DNA of 64,000 bases from an uncultured Anaerotruncus sp. Its GTDB lineage: Bacteria; Bacillota; Clostridia; Oscillospirales; Acutalibacteraceae. The notes under the pieces were generated by a model. That model worked only from the letters and a program-made list of their open reading frames with translations. It made no database searches and was not told where the DNA came from. Positions within the stretch are counted from its first letter, which is position 1, and each line of letters starts with the position of its first letter. The translations under genes were made by a program, and so were the position numbers. The stretch is from the NCBI GenBank assembly GCA_900539775.1, contig UQDL01000004.1, positions 110,695 to 174,694 of the forward strand, given 5' to 3'. Positions 1 through 8,816 of the stretch are shown piece by piece.

Positions 1-129
1 GGCAGACTCGTTTGCAGACCATTTTTCAAGCTCATCCACATAACGAGAATCATAGGCGAAAGCGTAAAAAGGGCACAACAGCGCAGAAAAAATGCAAACG
101 GCAATCACTGCGGCTCCGATCCTTTTCAT
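1..129 (-). CDS. Secreted protein, N-terminal part only (cut by window edge)
   Basis: Reading the minus strand from an ATG at 127-129 gives 43 codons that run off the left edge. GGAGGTG lies a few bases upstream of the ATG, a good ribosome binding site. The product starts Met-Lys-Arg, then has a hydrophobic stretch (IGAAVIAVCIFSALL) ending in Phe-Ala-Tyr, which looks like a Sec signal peptide with cleavage near Ala-Phe-Ala. The mature part begins YDSRYVDELEKWSANESA, polar and probably helical. Too little remains to name a family; a cell-surface or SLH-type protein is possible but unproven. The promoter at 181-208 fits this gene. Confidence 0.7.
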   Translation of the reverse strand, partial: MKRIGAAVIAVCIFSALLCPFYAFAYDSRYVDELEKWSANESA

Positions 130-180
130 TCTTTCACCTCCGAAGGTTTTATTTATCGGCCTATTGTAATACAAAACAAG

Positions 181-208
181 TTTATATTCGTATGTTGCAT
201 TTTGTCAA
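181..208 (-). promoter_or_regulatory. Sigma-A promoter for the leftmost secreted-protein gene
   Basis: On the minus strand TTGACA (208-203) is followed after 16 bases by TATAAA (186-181). It lies about 50 bases upstream of the ATG at 129. Confidence 0.5.
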
Positions 209-310
209 TAAAACGCAAAACTTTCTGCATTTTTAACAAAGGCAATCATTGCAAATTGTTTAATTTTAACAAAGAATTTACCTAATATTTCACTGTGCCG
301 CATATTCTGC

Positions 311-339
311 TTGACAAAATCCCCCACTTATATTAAAAT
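311..339 (+). promoter_or_regulatory. Sigma-A promoter upstream of tRNA-Pro
   Basis: TTGACA at 311-316, 17-base spacer, TAAAAT at 334-339. Transcription would begin near 346, giving a leader of about 120 bases before the tRNA at 469. Nothing else is seen in 209-468. Confidence 0.55.
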
Positions 340-468
340 AGCAGAGCAGTAAGGCAAACGGCAACATATTTTCCGCGCTTTTTTGTTGCTTCTGTTGCGA
401 CGATTTTGCAAGAGGGCGACCAAAGCATAACCAAACTGCCTGCATTTACTTAAAAACTTAATATCTAT

Positions 469-546
469 CGAGGTGTAGCGAAGTTTGGCTATCGCACCTG
501 CTTTGGGAGCAGGGGATCGCAGGTTCGAATCCTGTCACCTCGACCA
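469..546 (+). tRNA. tRNA-Pro(TGG)
   Basis: Complete cloverleaf. The acceptor CGAGGTG pairs with CACCTCG; the anticodon stem CCTGC/GCAGG encloses loop TTTGGGA with anticodon TGG at 504-506; the T arm has GGTTCGAATCC. CCA is encoded at 544-546. A terminator follows at 550-588. Confidence 0.95.
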
Positions 547-549
547 CTT

Positions 550-588
550 AAAGTGCTCATAAAGGATTTGATTTATGAGCACTTTTAT
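550..588 (+). terminator. Intrinsic terminator after tRNA-Pro
   Basis: Perfect 14-bp arms AAAGTGCTCATAAA (550-563) and TTTATGAGCACTTT (572-585), followed by a T-rich run. Confidence 0.8.
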
Positions 589-700
589 TATGCCGTATAA
601 ATCATACGCAGAACCGAAACAAATTTTTGAATTATTGATGCAGAAGAAAACAAGATTTTGAGGCAAACTGATTTTTTTGCGTATTTTTTTATTGCGGATA

Positions 701-729
701 TTGATTTTATGCTTTCTTTGCTTTATAAT
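701..729 (+). promoter_or_regulatory. Sigma-A promoter for the DUF1846 gene
   Basis: TTGATT (701-706), 17-base spacer, TATAAT (724-729). The predicted start is near 736, about 64 bases upstream of the ATG at 800, with a hairpin (740-767) in the leader. Confidence 0.6.
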
Positions 730-739
730 GTGTAAGTAC

Positions 740-774
740 AGACGGTTGTACGCTCGTGCAGCCGTCTTATTGTT
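740..774 (+). promoter_or_regulatory. Leader hairpin with T-tract upstream of the DUF1846 gene
   Basis: AGACGG (740-745) pairs with CCGTCT (762-767), with some further pairing in the loop. TATTGTTTTT follows. This has terminator form but sits between the promoter at 701-729 and the ribosome binding site at about 789, so it could act as an attenuator. Confidence 0.45.
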
Positions 775-799
775 TTTATCGGCATTACGGAGAGGAAAT

Positions 800-2263
800 A
801 TGTATAAAATCGGATTTGACAATGACAAATATTTAAAAATGCAATCCACAAGAATTCGCGAGCGAATTTGTGAATTCGGCGGCAAGCTTTATCTTGAATT
901 CGGCGGCAAGCTTTTTGACGATTACCATGCTGCAAGGGTGTTGCCGGGCTTTGAGCCGGACAGCAAGCTTCAAATGCTGCTTCAGCTGAAGGATGAGGCG
1001 GAAATCGTTATAGTTATCAGCGCCGAGGATATAGAAAAAAGCAAGGTGCGCAGCGATTTGGGCATAACTTACGATGTTGATGCTTTGCGCCTTGCAAAAG
1101 CATTCACAAAAAGAGGGCTTATGGTTGGCAGCGTTGTGCTTACAAAATATGCGGCCCATCCGAAGGTGTTGCGCTTTGAGGAGAGGCTGGCAGACGCCGG
1201 CATCCCCGTTTACCACCATTATTTGATAGACGGCTATCCATCTAACATTTCAAACATAGTAAGCGACAACGGCTACGGCAAAAACGATTTCATTCACACA
1301 CAAAGGCAGCTTGTGGTTATCACGGCACCCGGCCCCGGAAGCGGAAAAATGGCGGTTTGCCTTTCTCAGCTTTATCACGAAAACAAGCGAGGAGTTAAAG
1401 CGGGATATGCAAAATTTGAAACATTCCCGATTTGGAACCTGCCGCTTCGCCACCCGGTTAACATGGCTTATGAAGCAGCAACGGCTGATCTTAACGACAT
1501 AAATATGATTGACCCATGGCATCTTGAAGCATACGGAAAAACAACTGTTAACTACAACCGAGATGTTGAAATTTTCCCGGTGCTTAAAGCCACTTTTGAA
1601 AGAATGTACGGTACCTGCCCCTACAAATCGCCCACAGATATGGGTGTTAACATGGCAGGAAACTGCATTTTTGATAATGATGCGGTTTCCGAGGCATCGC
1701 TTCAGGAAATTGTGCGCAGATATTACAATGCGGTTAAAAATGCCGCAAAGGGCGCAGGAAACAAAGAAGAAATCTACAAACTTGAGCTTCTTATGAACCA
1801 AGCCGGCATAAGTGCAGAAAGCAGAAGATGCGCTGCTGCGGCACAGGAAATTGCGGCAAAAACAGAGCAACCCGCTGCAGCGGCAGAGCTTAAAGACGGC
1901 ACAATCGTTACGGGCAAAACATCCGCACTGCTCGGTTGCGCATCTGCAACTCTTTTAAATGCGCTTAAACATCTTGCGGGAATTGATGATGATGTGCTTT
2001 TGATAGGCCCGGATGTTATCAAGCCCATTCAAGAGCTTAAAACAAACCATCTTGGCAACAAAAATCCAAGGCTTCACACAGATGAAGTGCTTATTGCGCT
2101 TGCGATTTCAGCCACGGCAGACAAAAATGCGGCAGCTGCCATGAACAAGCTTTGCGAGCTTAAAAATTGCGAAATGCACTCTTCTGTTTTACTTGCACAG
2201 GTTGATGAAAATGTGCTTAAAAAGCTTGGCGTTCGCCTAACGAGTGAGCCGGCAAAGAAATAA
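800..2263 (+). CDS. DUF1846 family protein
   Basis: A 487-residue protein matching, from memory, the DUF1846 family of Firmicutes and Actinobacteria, whose biochemical role is unknown. The ATG at 800 is chosen because GGAGAGG precedes it by about five bases; the open frame reaches back to 677 but that part lies over the promoter and leader hairpin. Family hallmarks visible are the N-terminal IGFDNDKYLKMQ, the FGGKLYLEFGGKLFDDYHA block, and a P-loop-like APGPGSGKM near residue 180. The C-terminal half is alpha-helical and Ala/Lys rich. It stands alone, 196 bases upstream of pyrG, so it need not share transcription with it. Confidence 0.85.
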   Translation: MYKIGFDNDKYLKMQSTRIRERICEFGGKLYLEFGGKLFDDYHAARVLPGFEPDSKLQMLLQLKDEAEIVIVISAEDIEKSKVRSDLGITYDVDALRLAKAFTKRGLMVGSVVLTKYAAHPKVLRFEERLADAGIPVYHHYLIDGYPSNISNIVSDNGYGKNDFIHTQRQLVVITAPGPGSGKMAVCLSQLYHENKRGVKAGYAKFETFPIWNLPLRHPVNMAYEAATADLNDINMIDPWHLEAYGKTTVNYNRDVEIFPVLKATFERMYGTCPYKSPTDMGVNMAGNCIFDNDAVSEASLQEIVRRYYNAVKNAAKGAGNKEEIYKLELLMNQAGISAESRRCAAAAQEIAAKTEQPAAAAELKDGTIVTGKTSALLGCASATLLNALKHLAGIDDDVLLIGPDVIKPIQELKTNHLGNKNPRLHTDEVLIALAISATADKNAAAAMNKLCELKNCEMHSSVLLAQVDENVLKKLGVRLTSEPAKK

Positions 2264-2459
2264 GCATTAAACCAAACACGGCAAAAAGTGCCTATGCGGC
2301 GGCTTTATCTTTTTTATTTGGTTTAGCAGGTGTGCAGCGCACGCAAAGTGCGAAATGTGAAAATTGCCGTGCCGTTCAAGCAGGCAGCGGAGCAAGATTC
2401 AAACGGGCACACCCGAATAGATATAACAAACTACAGCAATTGAATAAGGAGGACTAACT
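2264..2459 (+). other. Intergenic region before pyrG
   Basis: TAAACCAAA (about 2270) and TTTGGTTTA (about 2318) form a wide inverted repeat around a short T-rich run. I see no convincing sigma-A promoter, no GGGC reiterative-transcription start of the Bacillus pyrG type, and no ORF. Only the AAGGAGG ribosome binding site of pyrG (about 2446) is clear. Confidence 0.35.
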
Positions 2460-4076
2460 ATGAAAAAGCCAAAATACATATTCGTTACAGGCGGTGTTGT
2501 GAGCGGACTCGGCAAAGGCATAACCGCCGCTTCGCTCGGCAGACTGCTGAAGGCACGGGGATTAAAGGTTACTGCGCAAAAGCTTGATCCGTATCTTAAT
2601 GTTGACCCCGGCACAATGAATCCCGTTCAGCACGGCGAAGTTTTTGTTACGGACGACGGTGCGGAAACAGACCTTGACCTTGGGCATTACGAAAGATTTA
2701 TTGACGAATCACTTTCTCAGAATTCAAATTTAACTTCCGGCAGAGTTTATTGGAAAGTTATAACGGACGAAAGAAAAGGTGTTTACGGCGGCCAAACAAT
2801 TCAAATTATTCCGCATGTAACAAATGAAATCAAAAAATCCATTTACAGAAATGCAGAAACAGGCGCAGATGTGTGCTTTGTTGAAATCGGCGGAACAATA
2901 GGCGACATTGAAAGCCAACCTTTTCTTGAGGCCATTCGCCAATTTTCCGTTGAATACGGCAGAGAAAACTGCCTTTTCATTCACGTTACGCTTGTTCCGT
3001 ATCTTGCGGCTTCGGACGAGCTTAAATCCAAGCCCACTCAGCACAGTGTTAAAGAAATGCTTGCGCTTGGAATTCACCCGGATGTTATTGTGTGCCGCAC
3101 GGAGCATCCGCTGACGGATGATATAAGAAACAAGATAGCCCTTTTCTGCAATGTTGAAAAGGACTGCGTTATAGAAAACAACAATTGCGACATTCTTTAT
3201 GCAGTGCCGATGATGCTGCATGAGGAGGGGCTTGACACCGTTGCCGTTAAAAAGCTTGGGCTTCAATGCGGCGAACCGGAACTGAGCGATTGGCAAGAGA
3301 TGCTTGATGCGCTCAGAAATCCCGTTCAAACCGTTAAAATTGGAATGGTTGGCAAATATGTTGAGCTGCACGATAGTTATATTTCAGTTAACGAGGCATT
3401 AAAGCACGGCGGAATTGAAACAAGATCCGCTGTTGATATACATTGGATAGATTCCGAAAGCCTTGAGGGCGACGACGTTGATTTAGACGCCGTTTTGGGA
3501 GATATGGACGGCATTCTTGTTCCCGGCGGTTTCGGCAGCAGAGGAACAGAGGGCAAAATCAAAGCGGCAAACTATGCAAGAACGCACAACATTCCGTATC
3601 TTGGCATTTGCCTCGGCATGCAAATTGCAATAATTGAATTTGCAAGAAACGTGCTTGGCTATGCAGACGCAAATTCGGCGGAAATCGATCCCGAAACCAC
3701 ACATCCGGTTATTGACATTATGCCGGAGCAAAAAGATATTGAAGAAATGGGCGGCACAATGCGCCTTGGCCAATACCCATGTGTGCTTAACCCAAATTCA
3801 AAAGCATACAAACTTTACGGTGCGTCCATGATTTATGAGCGCCACCGCCACCGCTATGAGGTAAACAATGATTACCGCGAAGATCTGCTGAATCACGGTG
3901 TGCTTTTTGCCGGCACTTCACCGGATAACCACATCGTTGAAATGATGGAGCTTCCTGCGCATCCATGGTATGTGGCATGCCAATTCCACCCCGAATTCAA
4001 GAGCAGACCCAACAAACCGCACCCGCTTTTCCGTGGATTCGTTACTGCGGCTGCAAAACACAAAAAAGAAAAATAA
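2460..4076 (+). CDS. pyrG: CTP synthase
   Basis: A full-length 538-residue CTP synthase, which makes CTP from UTP, ATP and glutamine in the last step of pyrimidine nucleotide synthesis. The N-terminal synthetase domain begins KYIFVTGGVVSGLGKGI with its P-loop, and LDPYLNVDPGTMNP follows. The C-terminal class I glutamine amidotransferase domain has the nucleophile in GICLGM (Cys near residue 384) and the His-Glu pair in FHPEF near 510. AAGGAGG precedes the ATG by about seven bases. A bidirectional terminator separates it from the convergent MATE gene. Confidence 0.98.
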   Translation: MKKPKYIFVTGGVVSGLGKGITAASLGRLLKARGLKVTAQKLDPYLNVDPGTMNPVQHGEVFVTDDGAETDLDLGHYERFIDESLSQNSNLTSGRVYWKVITDERKGVYGGQTIQIIPHVTNEIKKSIYRNAETGADVCFVEIGGTIGDIESQPFLEAIRQFSVEYGRENCLFIHVTLVPYLAASDELKSKPTQHSVKEMLALGIHPDVIVCRTEHPLTDDIRNKIALFCNVEKDCVIENNNCDILYAVPMMLHEEGLDTVAVKKLGLQCGEPELSDWQEMLDALRNPVQTVKIGMVGKYVELHDSYISVNEALKHGGIETRSAVDIHWIDSESLEGDDVDLDAVLGDMDGILVPGGFGSRGTEGKIKAANYARTHNIPYLGICLGMQIAIIEFARNVLGYADANSAEIDPETTHPVIDIMPEQKDIEEMGGTMRLGQYPCVLNPNSKAYKLYGASMIYERHRHRYEVNNDYREDLLNHGVLFAGTSPDNHIVEMMELPAHPWYVACQFHPEFKSRPNKPHPLFRGFVTAAAKHKKEK

Positions 4077-4092
4077 GCGGATTTCGCAAACA

Positions 4093-4130
4093 AAAAGCCG
4101 AAGGCATTTAAGCGCCTTCGGCTTTTATTA
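4093..4130. terminator. Bidirectional terminator between pyrG and the MATE gene
   Basis: Arms AAAAGCCGAAGGC (4093-4105) and GCCTTCGGCTTTT (4114-4126), with A-rich and T-rich flanks, so it can serve both converging genes. Confidence 0.9.
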
Positions 4131-4161
4131 TTATCATTATTGTTATTGCGTTGCAGCATTA

Positions 4162-5541
4162 TCAGCCGATAACCTTTTTTTGCTTCCATTTGCCCTTGGC
4201 AAAGCGAACAACAAAAAGAACACTTCTTACCAACCAATCGGCAAACATTGCAAACCAAACGCCGAGCAAGCCCAAATTAAGCCCCCAAGAGCAAGCAAAA
4301 ACATAGCTTAGACCCACACGGAAAATAAACATTGAAACAAGCGAAACTATCAAAGGAAACATAACATCGCCCGCCGCACGCAAGGAATTAGGCAAATTAA
4401 ACGACAGCGGCCAAATTGTTGCCGTAAACACGGCACTGTATCTGAGCACCTGAGCTGCCGCCGCAGATGCTTTGGGAGTAAGATTAAAGATTGCAACAAG
4501 CTGATTTGTGAAAATGAACTGAATAATGCAAAGCGAGCCCATAAGCACATAAACCGCAAACATAAGCTTTTTTGTGTAATCCACGGCCTGCTTTGTGTTT
4601 CCGGCACCCATACACTGCCCAACAACAACTGTCATTGCAAGCCCTATCGCCTGCCCCGGCACATTTATAACACCCGCAATACTGTTGCCGATTGCATTTG
4701 CAGCCACAACATTTGTGCCAAAGGTTGTTATGAGGCTGAGCACAAGCAGCCTGCCGATTTGGAACATTCCGTTTTCCATTCCGTTCGGAATGCCTATTGA
4801 TAAAATCTGCTTAACCAGTTTGCCGTTAAATTCAGGCTTAAACAATTTAACAATTCGCAATTCATTGCTGCGCCTTTGCCAAAGCACCAAAATGAACACA
4901 GCAGCCACAATTCGAGATGTTAAAGTGCCGATACCTGCGCCGAGAGCACCCATTTTAAACCCATAAATAAGCACGGCGTTAACAGAGATATTAACTATAT
5001 TTACAATAAGTGAATTAAGCATTGAAACTTTACTGTTTCCCACAGACCTGAACAATGCCGCACCGGCATTATATATAGCCATAAAAGGATAAGCCGTTGC
5101 CGTTACCAAGAAATAGGAAAGAGCGCTTTCCATAACATCCGCTTCAATATTTCCGAACACAAGCGAAAGCACATGGCGGCGAAAAACAAGAGCCAAAATC
5201 ATTATAAAAACAGAAAATACCGTTGCGGTATACATAAGCTGCTTTGCCGCCTTTTGTGCCGATTCCTTTTTGCCGCTGCCGAGGTATTGAGAAACCACAA
5301 CGGCACCGCCGGTTGAAAGGGCTGCAAATATTTGAATCAAAAGCATATTTATATTGTCAACAAGGGAAACGCCGGAAACCGCCGCCTCGCCTGCAGTTGT
5401 TACCATAAGCGTATCCGCCATACCAACGCTTAGAAGCAAAAACTGTTCTATTATCAGCGGCACTATCAGCCGCACCAAATCTTTTTTGCTGAAAATGGGC
5501 TTTCCCGCCGAATTTTCAATTGCCTGATTTTGCAAAGCCAT
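4162..5541 (-). CDS. MATE family efflux transporter
   Basis: A 459-residue integral membrane protein with about twelve hydrophobic segments, matching the MATE family of cation-coupled multidrug exporters (NorM/DinF superfamily). The first helix block contains VPLIIEQFLLLSVGMADTLMV, the usual MATE N-terminal signature. The middle repeats the pattern at IGIPNGMENGMFQIGRLLV, reflecting the two-bundle architecture. AAAGGAGTA lies directly before the ATG. The substrate cannot be told from sequence; no regulator is adjacent. Confidence 0.92.
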   Translation of the reverse strand: MALQNQAIENSAGKPIFSKKDLVRLIVPLIIEQFLLLSVGMADTLMVTTAGEAAVSGVSLVDNINMLLIQIFAALSTGGAVVVSQYLGSGKKESAQKAAKQLMYTATVFSVFIMILALVFRRHVLSLVFGNIEADVMESALSYFLVTATAYPFMAIYNAGAALFRSVGNSKVSMLNSLIVNIVNISVNAVLIYGFKMGALGAGIGTLTSRIVAAVFILVLWQRRSNELRIVKLFKPEFNGKLVKQILSIGIPNGMENGMFQIGRLLVLSLITTFGTNVVAANAIGNSIAGVINVPGQAIGLAMTVVVGQCMGAGNTKQAVDYTKKLMFAVYVLMGSLCIIQFIFTNQLVAIFNLTPKASAAAAQVLRYSAVFTATIWPLSFNLPNSLRAAGDVMFPLIVSLVSMFIFRVGLSYVFACSWGLNLGLLGVWFAMFADWLVRSVLFVVRFAKGKWKQKKVIG

Positions 5542-5668
5542 TACTCCTTTTGCCTGAATTTGAATAGATTATAACACCGTGCGCGGCGGCAGGCAATTGG
5601 TTTATTTAATAATATTGGCAGCATGTTTTGCTTTATTTTTGGTAAGCTTTTAAAACAGGGGGCCGATA

Positions 5669-5696
5669 TTGACCTTTATTCAAAACGGGATATAAT
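5669..5696 (+). promoter_or_regulatory. Sigma-A promoter for the cupin gene
   Basis: TTGACC (5669-5674), 16-base spacer, TATAAT (5691-5696), about 40 bases upstream of the cupin ATG. Confidence 0.6.
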
Positions 5697-5737
5697 ATAT
5701 TATAAACATTATAAATATTAAGGAGTAAATTCGCATT

Positions 5738-6082
5738 ATGGAAAAATACATTAAAAACTTTCCCGCCGAGAAAGCGGTTGTGCTCAAGGACCAAATCACT
5801 TGCAGGCAGGGCGAGGTTGTGAGCAAAACGCTGGCGCAAAACGATGCGGTAAGCGTTACCCTTTTTGCCTTTGATGCAGGCGAAGAAATATCCACCCACG
5901 AGTCAACGGGCGATGCATTTGTGACGGTGCTTGAGGGCACGGGCATTTTCACAGTTGACGGCGTTGGGCACACCGTTTCGGCAGGGCAATCGCTGCTGAT
6001 GCCGGCAAAGAAACCGCATTCCGTTCGCGGCGACGAAGCCTTTAAATGGATGCTTGTGGTTGTTTTTCCGAAAAGGCAATAA
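5738..6082 (+). CDS. Small cupin-domain protein
   Basis: A 114-residue single-domain cupin with its own promoter and an AAGGAG site. The conserved barrel is clear: the first motif region contains GEEISTHESTGDAFVTVLEG (one His and a Glu/Asp in place of the usual two His), and the second contains GQSLLMPAKKPHSV with a His ligand. Such stand-alone cupins in Clostridia often bind a divalent metal or a small ligand, and enzyme activity is rarely known. Monocistronic, ended by the terminator at 6101. Confidence 0.85.
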   Translation: MEKYIKNFPAEKAVVLKDQITCRQGEVVSKTLAQNDAVSVTLFAFDAGEEISTHESTGDAFVTVLEGTGIFTVDGVGHTVSAGQSLLMPAKKPHSVRGDEAFKWMLVVVFPKRQ

Positions 6083-6100
6083 TTAAATTAAGCGCAAAAG

Positions 6101-6146
6101 AGCGCGGCATCATTAACCGAATGTTGATGGCTGCCGCGCTTTTTTA
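6101..6146. terminator. Bidirectional terminator after the cupin and DUF4173-like genes
   Basis: AGCGCGGC (6101-6108) pairs with GCCGCGCT (6133-6140), with extra pairing inside, followed by a T-run. It lies between convergent genes. Confidence 0.85.
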
Positions 6147-8090
6147 TTTTATTTTTGAAACATAAAGATATGAACCGCTTTCGTTTTCGCGTTCATTACC
6201 GTAATTATAATCATCATAACCGTTTGATTCGTAAACGGCGGCGTGAACGGATTGTGATTTAATATATTCACCCGTGGCGGAATCATAGGAATAAACAGCT
6301 TCGTTTCCGTCGTTTTCCCAAACGTTGTAGCTGTTTGAATCGGGGTCGTAAGTGCCGCCGCGTTCCTCCAGAAGATACTGCGAATAAAGCGTGCGGCGTT
6401 CTTTTTCCGAAAGTGAATTATAAAAGACGGCAGCGTCCTTTTTTACTTGATCACCGAGCAAATTATATTCGCGAAAATCGGATTTTTTATATTCGATATC
6501 GTTGTTTACAGCGAAGCCGCCGCCGAAAAATTCGGGACAGCACTCACATATTCTGCCGATTATCGCACTGCGTGCACCGTTTGCGGCAGAATTATTGCTG
6601 CTTTTTTCGATTTCGGCAAAATCCGAGACGAAGGCACCTTTTAAATTTGAAAGGTAATAGCCGTCTATCGAAGAAATTGCGCCGCTTTCGTATTTTGCGA
6701 TATTGTATTTAACGATTGCGTTATCCGAATTGAAATAGGCAAAAGCAATAAAAATCGCACTGCAAATTATGATTACGGTTTGCATATACGGCATCTTCGG
6801 CGCAAAAATATGAATTGCAAAAAAGATTAAAACAACAGCAAACGCCGCCATCAGCAGGCAAACGAAAAGTCTGTTTTTCGTGAGGCCGAAAATGCTTATA
6901 TTAAGCCCCATTTTTGCCGCCGATATCGCAAGCAAAAGCGCACTGAAAAGCATTATGAAAAGTGAAAGCGCCTTAACCGCACGGAGAACCTTTTGCGGCG
7001 ATTTTTTCGTGAGCACGGCAACGGCGGAAAGCAAAGCCGTGTTTATTATGCACACGGCGGCCATTTCATAAAAGCCGCGCCTTGCAAATTCACTGGCGCT
7101 GTAAGTATATCCCTGCGGGAGCACGCCCGAAAACGCGCTGAAAAAATAAGCAAGCTGAGAAAACAGAAACACCAAATAAACAGCCGATATAACACTTAAA
7201 AATGATATTGAAACGGCTGGGTTCAGCCTGCGGGAAACAGACGGCTCCTTTGCCGCTTGCGCCGAATATTTATTTGAAACGGCATACACGATAAGCAAAA
7301 ACGCAATCACGGCGGCAATGATTATTTTGCCTATTCCCGTGCCGATATTCTTAAACGCCGTTTTAACAAGATTTTCAAATGCGGCATCACTTGAAGCGAG
7401 AAGCGGAATAACCGCAGCCAGAACGGGCAACGCCATCAAAATGCCGATAACAACATTTTTATTAGCCTTGTTTTTTAATGAAAAGCCGCAATACCCTCCC
7501 ACAACGGCACCGATATTTTCGGCGGGTGTTTTAAAAACGCTCTTTGCGGCGTCGCCGAGTATTTTGACGCTGCCGCAGCGGCGGCGAAGCCCGCCCGAAA
7601 TTCCGCACACATAAAGGGCAAAAAGGAGAGCAGTCGGAATAAGCATAAACAGCTTTAAAAATGCATCGTTTGAAACGGCAAACGAGCCTGCGCCGGCAAG
7701 CGAAAGCGCGCCGCAGGAAACGGCAAAAGCGGGCGGCCTTTTGCCTTTATCGGCATAATAGGCGGTGACAACGGCAAAAAGCAATAAAAAAGCAAGAGAA
7801 AAGCCGAGCGACAGCCCATGCCACAAAACAAAATCCGTGATAACGATTGCCGTGCCGAAAAAGAGCAATTCAAAAACGACATCGCGCTTTGAAACCGCGA
7901 TTTTTCTTTTTTTAACCGTGGGTGCCGGCGGATAATATGCGCCGAAATCTGCATAGGGCGGCATAGGCGCACCGTAAATCGGCGGAGTATTATTTATATT
8001 GCTTTGTATATTATTTATTTTATTTATATTATTATTCATATTATGCATATCGCAAGGCATACTTTTCCTGCCTTCATTCATATTATTCAT
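6144..8090 (-). CDS. DUF4173/DUF4153-like polytopic membrane protein
   Basis: A 648-residue protein with a polar Asn/Met-rich N-terminus (about 75 residues), roughly eleven to twelve transmembrane segments (residues 75-455) and a C-terminal extracytoplasmic or soluble domain of about 190 residues rich in Tyr, Ser and Asp. The arrangement and the helix set resemble the DUF4173/DUF4153 families, whose function is unknown. It is the third gene of an operon with a small XRE regulator and a DUF2975 protein; AGAGGTAAATAAA before the ATG overlaps the XRE stop codon. The Asn-rich start is encoded by an AT-rich ATT/TTA repeat tract (7986-8050). Family name moderately sure, function unknown. Confidence 0.75.
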   Translation of the reverse strand: MNNMNEGRKSMPCDMHNMNNNINKINNIQSNINNTPPIYGAPMPPYADFGAYYPPAPTVKKRKIAVSKRDVVFELLFFGTAIVITDFVLWHGLSLGFSLAFLLLFAVVTAYYADKGKRPPAFAVSCGALSLAGAGSFAVSNDAFLKLFMLIPTALLFALYVCGISGGLRRRCGSVKILGDAAKSVFKTPAENIGAVVGGYCGFSLKNKANKNVVIGILMALPVLAAVIPLLASSDAAFENLVKTAFKNIGTGIGKIIIAAVIAFLLIVYAVSNKYSAQAAKEPSVSRRLNPAVSISFLSVISAVYLVFLFSQLAYFFSAFSGVLPQGYTYSASEFARRGFYEMAAVCIINTALLSAVAVLTKKSPQKVLRAVKALSLFIMLFSALLLAISAAKMGLNISIFGLTKNRLFVCLLMAAFAVVLIFFAIHIFAPKMPYMQTVIIICSAIFIAFAYFNSDNAIVKYNIAKYESGAISSIDGYYLSNLKGAFVSDFAEIEKSSNNSAANGARSAIIGRICECCPEFFGGGFAVNNDIEYKKSDFREYNLLGDQVKKDAAVFYNSLSEKERRTLYSQYLLEERGGTYDPDSNSYNVWENDGNEAVYSYDSATGEYIKSQSVHAAVYESNGYDDYNYGNERENESGSYLYVSKIK

Positions 8091-8095
8091 TTTAT

Positions 8096-8299
8096 TTACC
8101 TCTTAAATTCAAGAATATCTCCGGGCTGACAATCAAGTACATCGCAAATAGCCTCAAGTGTTGAAAATCGAACTGCCTTTGCTTTGCCGGTTTTTAAAAT
8201 AGACAAATTGGCAGGTGTGATTCCGATTTTTGCGGCCAATTCACCGGAGGACATTTTTCTTTTTGCAAGCATTACATCCAGATTAACAATAATTTGCAT
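8096..8299 (-). CDS. Small XRE/Cro-C1 type regulator
   Basis: A 67-residue helix-turn-helix protein. MQIIVNLDVMLAKRKMSSGE leads into the recognition unit IGITPANLSILKTGKA, and it ends DVLDCQPGDILEF, the YozG-like form of XRE regulators. AGGAGGGCGTT precedes the ATG. It lies nine bases downstream of the DUF2975 gene and six bases upstream of the DUF4173-like gene. DUF2975 plus a YozG-type XRE protein is a recurrent pair in Firmicutes; the regulator probably controls this operon. Confidence 0.92.
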   Translation of the reverse strand: MQIIVNLDVMLAKRKMSSGELAAKIGITPANLSILKTGKAKAVRFSTLEAICDVLDCQPGDILEFKR

Positions 8300-8308
8300 A
8301 ACGCCCTC

Positions 8309-8782
8309 CTATATGGTTAAATCATTTTCTGATTTTATTTCAACAGCCTTTTGAAAGCAGTTTTTAACAACACGCACTATTACGCCGACAAATAATTCCA
8401 AAACCGCACAGGCATAAACAAACAACAAATGACCGTATTTCATGCCGATTACCGCTCCGCCCAGAACGGCAACGGCGGCGGCAAAAAAGCAGCAATAGCT
8501 TAAAATCCGCAATAGGCGCACATTTAGGCAATCAAAAACAACTTCGTTTTTCAAATTACGCAGCAGCTTATCAAGGCAAACAAGAGCGGCGAAACCGGCC
8601 GGCACGGAAATATAAAAAGGAATCAAATACATTTTAGGCAAATCGTTTGCAAAGCTGAAAATGCCGTTTAGCGATTCATTTTCAATAAGAAACGGCGCAG
8701 CGATTGCAAGCACGGCAAGAAGCGCATAAAACACACGCACAAAGAAATGAGTAAGATTTATTGATTTATCACTGTTCCACAC
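8309..8782 (-). CDS. DUF2975 family membrane protein
   Basis: A protein of 157 residues with four hydrophobic segments (about residues 11-33, 45-65, 90-115 and 118-140), typical of DUF2975. I choose the GTG at 8782. AAAGGAGG sits eight bases upstream, the product then starts VWNSDKSINLTHFF like its relatives, and the promoter at 8817-8844 would begin transcription near 8810. The upstream ATG at 8806 would therefore be almost leaderless. First gene of the DUF2975-XRE-DUF4173-like operon. Function unknown; a membrane partner of the adjacent regulator is a reasonable guess. Confidence 0.85.
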   Translation of the reverse strand: MWNSDKSINLTHFFVRVFYALLAVLAIAAPFLIENESLNGIFSFANDLPKMYLIPFYISVPAGFAALVCLDKLLRNLKNEVVFDCLNVRLLRILSYCCFFAAAVAVLGGAVIGMKYGHLLFVYACAVLELFVGVIVRVVKNCFQKAVEIKSENDLTI

Positions 8783-8816
8783 AGAAAAAGCCTCCTTTAA
8801 AAGCATTTACACCTTC

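Noticed and set aside
677..799. 41-codon N-terminal extension of the DUF1846 protein
   Set aside because: It overlaps the promoter and leader hairpin and has no binding site; the ATG at 800 does.
872..914. 19-base direct repeat GAATTCGGCGGCAAGCTTT at 872 and 896
   Set aside because: It encodes FGGKLYLEFGGKL, which is the normal conserved block of DUF1846 proteins, so it is not a recent duplication.
1250..1870. Long antisense open frames opposite DUF1846, pyrG, pgk and others
   Set aside because: They follow codon bias of the sense genes, lack binding sites, and show no family features; they are shadows.
7986..8050. AT-rich ATT/TTA repeat tract as a possible intergenic repeat or origin element
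   Set aside because: It lies inside the DUF4173-like frame and codes for the Asn/Met/Ile-rich start; no DnaA boxes are near.
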